Position numbers and translations under genes: made by a program. The notes below the pieces were generated by a model. The model did not search any database and had not been told where the DNA came from. It worked only from the letters and a program-made list of their open reading frames with translations. Positions 62,001 to 64,000 of a stretch of DNA of 64,000 nt are shown here, piece after piece (position 1 is the stretch's first letter; the number at the start of each line of letters is the position of its first letter). This DNA is from Talpa occidentalis (lineage: Eukaryota > Chordata > Mammalia > Eulipotyphla > Talpidae), in assembly GCF_014898055.3 (NCBI RefSeq), contig NW_023601433.1:71283683-71347682 (forward strand). Direction: 5' to 3'.

Positions 62001-63720
62001 TTTAAAAAAAAATGCCAGAGATGAAAAACACACTGGTTGGAAATAAACACATATTAGACATCACAAATTTTAAAAGTGTGATATTGGTGTAAAGATGGCC
62101 ATATAGATGAACGGAACAGAATAGAGTTCAGAAACAAACCCATCATGTCAGCTTATTCTAACAATAAGGCACACAGTCATGAAGTGGAAAATATATCGTC
62201 TTTTCAACAAGTGGATCTCCATGTGTAATAGAATGAATTTGGATCCATACCTCATATTATATGTGAAAAAGAACACAGGGTCATAAATTTATATGTAAGA
62301 CCCAGAACTCTAAAGTTTTTTAGTAAAAGCATAGCCTTTCATTTTAATCATAATTTTCAAAATGACAAAAGATTTAGACAGACAACTCAAAGATCTACAG
62401 ATGGCAAAAAAGCACATGAAGAGGATCAACATTTTAGGTTATTGGGGAAATGCATATTAAAACCATAATGAAATATATACTATACAGCTATCATTTAACA
62501 ACTAACAACACTGAGTGTTCGTGAAGCTATGGAAGAATTATAAGCTTCTGTTGGGAATGGAAAATTGTCCAACTACTTCAGAAAACAATTTGGCAGTTTC
62601 TTAAGGGAATATAAAGGGGCATGAGGAGAATTTGAGGGGTGATAGATCAGTTAACTATCTGGATTGTGGGGACAGTGTCATATGTGTACAAGTACATCAA
62701 AACTATCCAATTACATACTATATATAGATGTCTTTAAAGCTGTTGAAAACAAACAGCCTTATTGTAGGAAAGGCAGGGGCTGAGACACAGATGGAAAGGA
62801 GGGAATGAAGTAATACAAAATGCAGATAGAAGGTGGTGCCCTTTAACCTCAGAACAATAAGAGGTAATTGCTGGGTTTTAAGGAAGGGGGTGACATATGA
62901 GACCTGAATGTTTTTAAATCAGTAGTAATCATGGTTACAGCATAGAACAAGGTTTCCAGAAGTGAAATGGCAGGGAAAACAGCTCTGAAGATATCTCAGT
63001 ATATTTTAGAAGAGAAATAACAGTAACCTGACTTTGGGTGAAGGCCTAGGAGAGAGCAGAGTCAACAAAAAGTACAGTGGGGATTCACAAAGCTCATCGG
63101 GAGGGAGCAACCAACAGTTCTCATTTTATTTCAACATAAAACATATTTTTGAGATGAATAACATCGGGACAGATCTATGCCCCACAGCACAGTACTAGGC
63201 AGAGTATGCTTGTAACACTACAGAATAAATAAAGAGACAGTGTTTCCACAAAGGTCCTACCTTTGCAATTCGCACCATGTTGTTCAATTAGTAACATAAA
63301 ATTCTTATAATTACAGGAGGGCAACTTGCAATCCTCTGAAGCTGTTTCAGATGACTGAATGAGGTCATCAAGGTCATCCACAGACTTAGTTTTCTGTTTG
63401 ACCTACAAGTAAATAATACTATTTCAAGGTGCCCCAAATCCTTATAAAATATTCTAAGTAGACAATGGTGTATAGTCATCTTTTTAGGAAAGTAAATGCA
63501 TAGATACTTTTTAAAAGAACTGATTTTATCAAAAGGATATTTTTATCAAATCTACTGTTTCTAAATTACTTTTTCAAGCTAAACATCTCTACAACTACGT
63601 TAGACTTTCTAGCTTTTCACTCTAGCTTTTACAATGCATTTTTTTAGTACTGAATGTAATTTATTATAATTTATTTTTTACTATACCTTATCCTTTCCAT
63701 CAGATGCTTTGTCTGCACAC
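36028..63720 (-). CDS. ANKRD26-like: ANKRD26/CCDC144-family coiled-coil protein, 3' portion (13 exons)
   Basis: The thirteen exons encode 918 residues and a stop at 36028-36030. The product is almost entirely charged heptad-type coiled coil, matching the C-terminal half of human ANKRD26 and relatives (ANKRD18/30/36/62, CCDC144, POTE-linked). Landmarks in order are [58 protein letters not shown], a 319-codon exon (CCDC144C-type coiled coil) with [22 protein letters not shown] core, and a C-terminal tail ending ILKKKYTI (DUF3496-type region). ANKRD26 is a ciliary-base/centriolar scaffold; whether this copy does the same is inference. Ankyrin repeats, if present, lie right of the window. Frames and splice phases are all compatible, so it is not an obvious pseudogene. 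Relative to my recollection of human ANKRD26, about 80 residues are absent between the exons at 43917-44010 and 41426-41710. Orthologue versus paralogue cannot be decided here. Confidence 0.9.
36234..36491 (+). mobile_element. tRNA-derived SINE, subfamily A
   Basis: Perfect 17-bp duplication AAAAAAAGTTGCAATCT (36217-36233 and 36492-36508). It is only about 70 bases from the terminal exon of the ANKRD26-like gene, in the last intron. Confidence 0.96.
37572..37617 (-). CDS. ANKRD26-like: ANKRD26-like exon L
   Basis: 46 bases: [15 protein letters not shown] plus one base. The acceptor is ATTTCAG|ATGAAG and the donor AAG|GTATGT. It matches the family's conserved TRELKEA segment. Confidence 0.92.
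37661..37815 (+). mobile_element. 3'-truncated tRNA-derived SINE
   Basis: Normal head GGGCCTCCCCGGTGGCGC, but the copy stops after CTCAGCAGCGTCTTT, where a second SINE begins. Confidence 0.9.
37816..38086 (+). mobile_element. tRNA-derived SINE, subfamily B
   Basis: It begins GGTCCCTGGTGGCACAAGG directly at the break of the preceding copy and runs through to an AAATAAATCTTTTTT tail. Confidence 0.92.
38749..38980 (-). CDS. ANKRD26-like: ANKRD26-like exon K
   Basis: 232 bases: one base plus 77 codons, from [20 protein letters not shown] to DNKDIYYHK. The acceptor is TCACAG|AACGAA and the donor AAG|GTTAGT. This is the low-complexity, Pro/Ser/Asn-rich linker before the C-terminal helix. Confidence 0.92.
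38990..40040. other. ANKRD26-like intron between exons K and J; mostly unassigned
   Basis: 39100-39730 is GC-richer than its surroundings and may be an old LTR, but I found no termini. Confidence 0.4.
40072..40332 (+). mobile_element. tRNA-derived SINE, subfamily B
   Basis: Flanks repeat AAAATTACATTAWCTA with one mismatch (40056-40071 and 40333-40348). Confidence 0.94.
40467..40681 (-). CDS. ANKRD26-like: ANKRD26-like exon J
   Basis: 215 bases, from [20 protein letters not shown] through [20 protein letters not shown] to KLS plus two bases. The acceptor is CTTTAG|ACGCAA and the donor CAG|GTAAGT. Oppositely oriented SINEs flank it on both sides. Confidence 0.94.
40947..41202 (-). mobile_element. 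tRNA-derived SINE, subfamily B
   Basis: Flanks repeat GCRTGTTATAATTTTT with one mismatch (40931-40946 and 41203-41218). Confidence 0.94.
41426..41710 (-). CDS. ANKRD26-like: ANKRD26-like exon I
   Basis: 95 codons, from [19 protein letters not shown] to [10 protein letters not shown]. The acceptor is CTGCAG|ATGGAT and the donor CAG|GTCAGT. Some substitutions ([18 protein letters not shown]) weaken the heptad pattern. Confidence 0.93.
42162..42518 (+). mobile_element. 5'-truncated LINE-1 3' end
   Basis: It contains the last ORF2 codons (AACATGGATGGCGCTGGAAG), the G-rich 3' UTR and an A-rich tail. Perfect 18-bp duplication AAGAAAACATACTAAATA (42144-42161 and 42519-42536). Closely similar to the 3' end of the L1 at 53421-55045. 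Confidence 0.95.
42745..43140 (+). mobile_element. MLT1-type MaLR LTR
   Basis: AAGCCTTCAGGTGAATCTGG, then GTCACTGGGTTTTGAGGTTG and TTACGTAGCAATAAGTGACT are MLT1 signatures. Ancient and diverged. Confidence 0.75.
43157..43419 (+). mobile_element. tRNA-derived SINE, subfamily B
   Basis: Perfect 15-bp duplication AAAAATGGGGTGCTC (43142-43156 and 43420-43434). Confidence 0.96.
43600..43815 (+). mobile_element. Degenerate L1 ORF2 fragment
   Basis: GAATCATCAACAGAATGAAA, then GCAAATCATATTTGAAAAAG and AAAAATGGGCAGCAGATCTC are characteristic of the late ORF2 region. Many frame breaks. Confidence 0.6.
43917..44010 (-). CDS. ANKRD26-like: ANKRD26-like exon H
   Basis: 94 bases: one base plus [20 protein letters not shown] to NLQSASM. 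The acceptor is TTTTAG|GATTGA and the donor ATG|GTAAGT. Confidence 0.92.
44112..44382 (+). mobile_element. tRNA-derived SINE, subfamily B
   Basis: Flanked by TTGCAAAGCC on both sides (44102-44111 and 44383-44392). Confidence 0.94.
44979..45049 (-). CDS. ANKRD26-like: ANKRD26-like exon G
   Basis: 71 bases: [20 protein letters not shown] to HIQ plus two bases. The acceptor is CTTTAG|TTGCAA. The donor AA|GTACAA is weak but is the only site that keeps phase with exon H. Confidence 0.85.
45110..45300 (-). mobile_element. MER1-group (hAT-Charlie type) DNA transposon fragment
   Basis: CTCTATTGGAACACAGCCA, then AGTTGTTACAACAGAGACTT and GACCCACAAAGAGTAAATAT match a common mammalian non-autonomous hAT repeat. 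Exact subfamily not assigned. Confidence 0.65.
45537..45587. repeat. 25-bp tandem duplication
   Basis: TAGGAGACAAAGGCCTGGGG plus CTACA occurs twice in direct succession with no mismatch in the shared part. Confidence 0.9.
45590..45800 (-). repeat. MIR SINE
   Basis: CCTGTGTAAAATGGAGATGA, ACTGGCACATGCTATGATC and CATTAGCATTATTATTGTTG are the usual reverse MIR pattern. Confidence 0.75.
46089..46479 (+). mobile_element. Solo LTR (family Y)
   Basis: 391 bases with a 5-bp target duplication ATAAC (46084-46088 and 46480-46484). Contains GTCCTCCCGCCATTAGCAT near its start, a TATA-like CGCATATAAGG, and ends CTGGCACTACA. Aligns along its length with the LTR at 49080-49467. Confidence 0.82.
47664..47921 (-). 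other. Unassigned 85-codon open frame with CpG-rich coding-like composition
   Basis: It reads from [20 protein letters not shown] to [18 protein letters not shown]. Upstream on the same strand is a GC-richer block (to about 48020). I recognise no family. It lies in an intron of the ANKRD26-like gene, outside any repeat I can name. It may be a retropseudogene or ERV internal fragment. No function is claimed. Confidence 0.25.
48540..48835 (+). mobile_element. Possible LTR fragment
   Basis: CACCTCAATAAACTCCTTTG followed by a CG-containing end (ACGTTCTCGTGGTTCC) has the look of an R-U5 segment. No termini or duplication found. Confidence 0.35.
48840..49079 (+). mobile_element. Old LINE 3' region, left part
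   Basis: AACATGGATGAACTCTGAAA and ATGATTCATTATATGAAAC resemble an old L1M tail. It is interrupted at 49080 by an LTR. Confidence 0.6.
49080..49467 (-). mobile_element. Solo LTR (family Y), inserted in an old LINE
   Basis: 388 bases with TG...CA ends and a 5-bp target duplication GTATA (49075-49079 and 49468-49472). On the minus strand it runs TGTAGGGTAAGG to CTGCCATTACA, with CAATAAAAGACCTGC as likely polyadenylation signal. A GAAGC/AGC-rich stretch (49240-49315) is expanded relative to the other copy. Confidence 0.88.
49473..49695 (+). mobile_element. Old LINE 3' region, right part
   Basis: GATGAAAATGTTCTAAAATT then TGAATTATATCTCAATAAAG is a classic old L1 3' terminus. It continues the sequence broken at 49079. 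Confidence 0.7.
50328..50477 (-). CDS. ANKRD26-like: ANKRD26-like exon F
   Basis: 50 codons, from [20 protein letters not shown] to LSQIRSQ. The acceptor is TAATAG|GTGATT and the donor CAA|GTATGT. Phase 0 at both ends. Confidence 0.94.
51838..52794 (-). CDS. ANKRD26-like: ANKRD26-like large coiled-coil exon E (319 codons)
   Basis: 957 bases open in one frame, starting [20 protein letters not shown] and ending YENEKAGRE. The acceptor is CCTTAG|GTTTCT and the donor GAA|GTAAGT. A second possible donor (AACG|GTAAGC) lies 15 bases further on, but the first keeps homology and phase. The family's long central coiled coil is encoded by a single large exon here. Confidence 0.96.
53086..53360 (-). mobile_element. 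tRNA-derived SINE, subfamily B
   Basis: Head (CACCAGGGAGGCCCC on +) at the right and ATTTATTTATGCATAC tail at the left. The target duplication is unclear. Confidence 0.92.
53421..55045 (-). mobile_element. Young 5'-truncated LINE-1 with ORF2 C-terminal part open
   Basis: An open frame (53659 to about 55045) encodes the end of L1 ORF2p: [21 protein letters not shown], then PDFKLYYKA, and the C-terminal CX3CX7HX4C cysteine motif ([18 protein letters not shown]). The 3' UTR is purine- and G-rich, followed by an A16 tail (53455-53470). A perfect 17-bp target duplication AGAATGTGCATATTTAT lies at 53404-53420 and 55046-55062. ORF1, endonuclease and most of the RT are missing, so the copy cannot move by itself. 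It lies in the intron upstream of the large coiled-coil exon, in the same orientation as the gene. Confidence 0.96.
55945..56000. repeat. (TATG)n-(GT)n compound microsatellite
   Basis: A short TATG repeat passes into about 19 GT units, in an intron of the ANKRD26-like gene. Confidence 0.95.
56775..57230 (+). mobile_element. LTR related to the one at 9865-10313 (family X)
   Basis: It starts TGTTGGGGGAACACT and shares AAGGGCGGAGCTAAGCAGC, GTAGGACGCATT and CAGGTGAGGACTCACACTCA with the other copy, in the same order. The right edge is approximate, with no target duplication found. Confidence 0.75.
58122..58305 (-). CDS. ANKRD26-like: ANKRD26-like exon D
   Basis: 184 bases: [20 protein letters not shown] to [11 protein letters not shown]. 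The acceptor is TTGCAG|AGAAAC and the donor CGG|GTAAAT. Confidence 0.93.
58540..58830 (-). mobile_element. Degenerate L1 3' fragment
   Basis: CTGTAAATGGCATTATTTTG and CATGTCTTAGCTATTGTAAA on + are the reverse complement of an L1 ORF2 end. Confidence 0.65.
59295..59553 (+). mobile_element. tRNA-derived SINE, subfamily A
   Basis: Perfect 16-bp duplication AAAAAATCACTTTTGG (59279-59294 and 59554-59569). Confidence 0.95.
60380..60593 (-). CDS. ANKRD26-like: ANKRD26-like exon C
   Basis: 214 bases: 70 full codons from [20 protein letters not shown] to RECSNL with split codons at both ends. The acceptor is ATGCAG|ATTCTG and the donor AG|GTATCG. Confidence 0.93.
60600..61740. other. ANKRD26-like intron between exons B and C; left part unassigned
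   Basis: Purine-rich sequence with no recognisable exon or repeat up to the SINE at 61747. Confidence 0.4.
61747..62012 (+). mobile_element. tRNA-derived SINE, subfamily A
   Basis: GGCCTCCCCGGTGGCGCAGC head, GTACTTGCATAAATAAAT tail. Flanks are similar (AAATATGTCAGAG and AAAAATGCCAGAG). Confidence 0.93.
62080..62730 (+). mobile_element. Degenerate L1 ORF2 / 3' fragment
   Basis: Signatures are AGATGAACGGAACAGAATAG, AGATTTAGACAGACAACTCA, ATGCATATTAAAACCATAAT and CATCAAAACTATCCAATTAC. The frame is broken throughout. Confidence 0.75.
63261..63402 (-). CDS. ANKRD26-like: ANKRD26-like exon B
   Basis: 142 bases: [20 protein letters not shown] to [10 protein letters not shown] plus one base. The acceptor is TTGTAG|GTCAAA and the donor AAAG|GTAGGA. 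The [17 protein letters not shown] motif is a strong ANKRD26-family marker. Confidence 0.92.
63687..63720 (-). CDS. ANKRD26-like: ANKRD26-like exon A (most 5' in window)
   Basis: 34 bases: one base plus [11 protein letters not shown]. The acceptor is TTTTAG|GTGTGC and the donor AAG|GTATAG. It is short and so the least certain exon, but its phase fits the next one. Confidence 0.6.
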
Positions 63721-64000
63721 CTAAAAAACAAACAGCAATCACAGGCAAAGAGTAAATACTTAAATATAAAACTTGTTTTCTATATAAAATGTCTGCATTT
63801 GCAATTAATTTTCTAAAAGGAGAATTTAATTATAAAAGAGGAACATTAAAGAACAGAGAAAATATACTACTAATTATAGTAACAAAGTAAAATCAAGATG
63901 ACAGTCAAAAGAGAAAGGAAAAACATTGTTCTTTGCATTCTTTGATAGGAAGATATTTGCATTTCTTTGATACTGTCATTTTAAATAAAGAGTTTGTATT
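63721..64000. other. Intron of the ANKRD26-like gene at the window edge
   Basis: AT-rich. No exon could be identified. Confidence 0.5.

Noticed and set aside
1..64000. CRISPR arrays, operons or phage-like systems
   Set aside because: Intron-exon structure, SINEs and L1s show this is mammalian. The many dispersed repeats are retrotransposons without regular spacing.

Overview
The window is mammalian nuclear DNA: long AT-rich introns with GT-AG junctions, about twenty copies of one young tRNA-derived SINE, L1 copies of several ages, MIR and MaLR relics, solo LTRs, and one CpG-island promoter. The SINE and its head resemble those of laurasiatherian mammals (bats, cetartiodactyls and relatives). 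I cannot name the species from sequence alone.

Two protein genes occupy the minus strand. COG2, a subunit of the conserved oligomeric Golgi complex, fills 644-32520. I place 17 coding exons with phase-compatible splice sites, giving 706 codons. The final exon (about 32 residues, by comparison with the 738-residue human protein) lies left of the window. A CpG-island promoter with adjacent ETS- and YY1-type sites precedes the start codon. About 3.5 kb further upstream lies the 3' end of a second gene, an ANKRD26/CCDC144-family coiled-coil protein. Thirteen coding exons (36028-63720, 918 residues plus stop) are in the window; its 5' part, where family members carry ankyrin repeats, lies to the right. 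Every reading frame is open.

Layout by region: 1-32520 COG2, with SINEs, a solo LTR with a 4-bp target duplication (9865-10313), an LTR-like unit rich in CCAAT boxes (about 12430-13110), and an old L1 split by an LTR (27135-28930). 32521-36027 intergenic, with the promoter, an LTR fragment, a retroposed unit and a degenerate L1. 36028-64000 the ANKRD26-like gene, its introns loaded with SINEs, a MaLR LTR, two LTRs of one family with 5-bp target duplications (46089-46479 and 49080-49467), and a young 5'-truncated L1 (53421-55045) carrying a possible short 3' transduction.

The two genes have no known joint pathway. COG2 acts in Golgi vesicle tethering; ANKRD26-family proteins are coiled-coil scaffolds. 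The notable point is that they are neighbours: in human COG2 is on 1q42 and ANKRD26 on 10p12. I see no prokaryotic-type system, CRISPR array or RNA gene.
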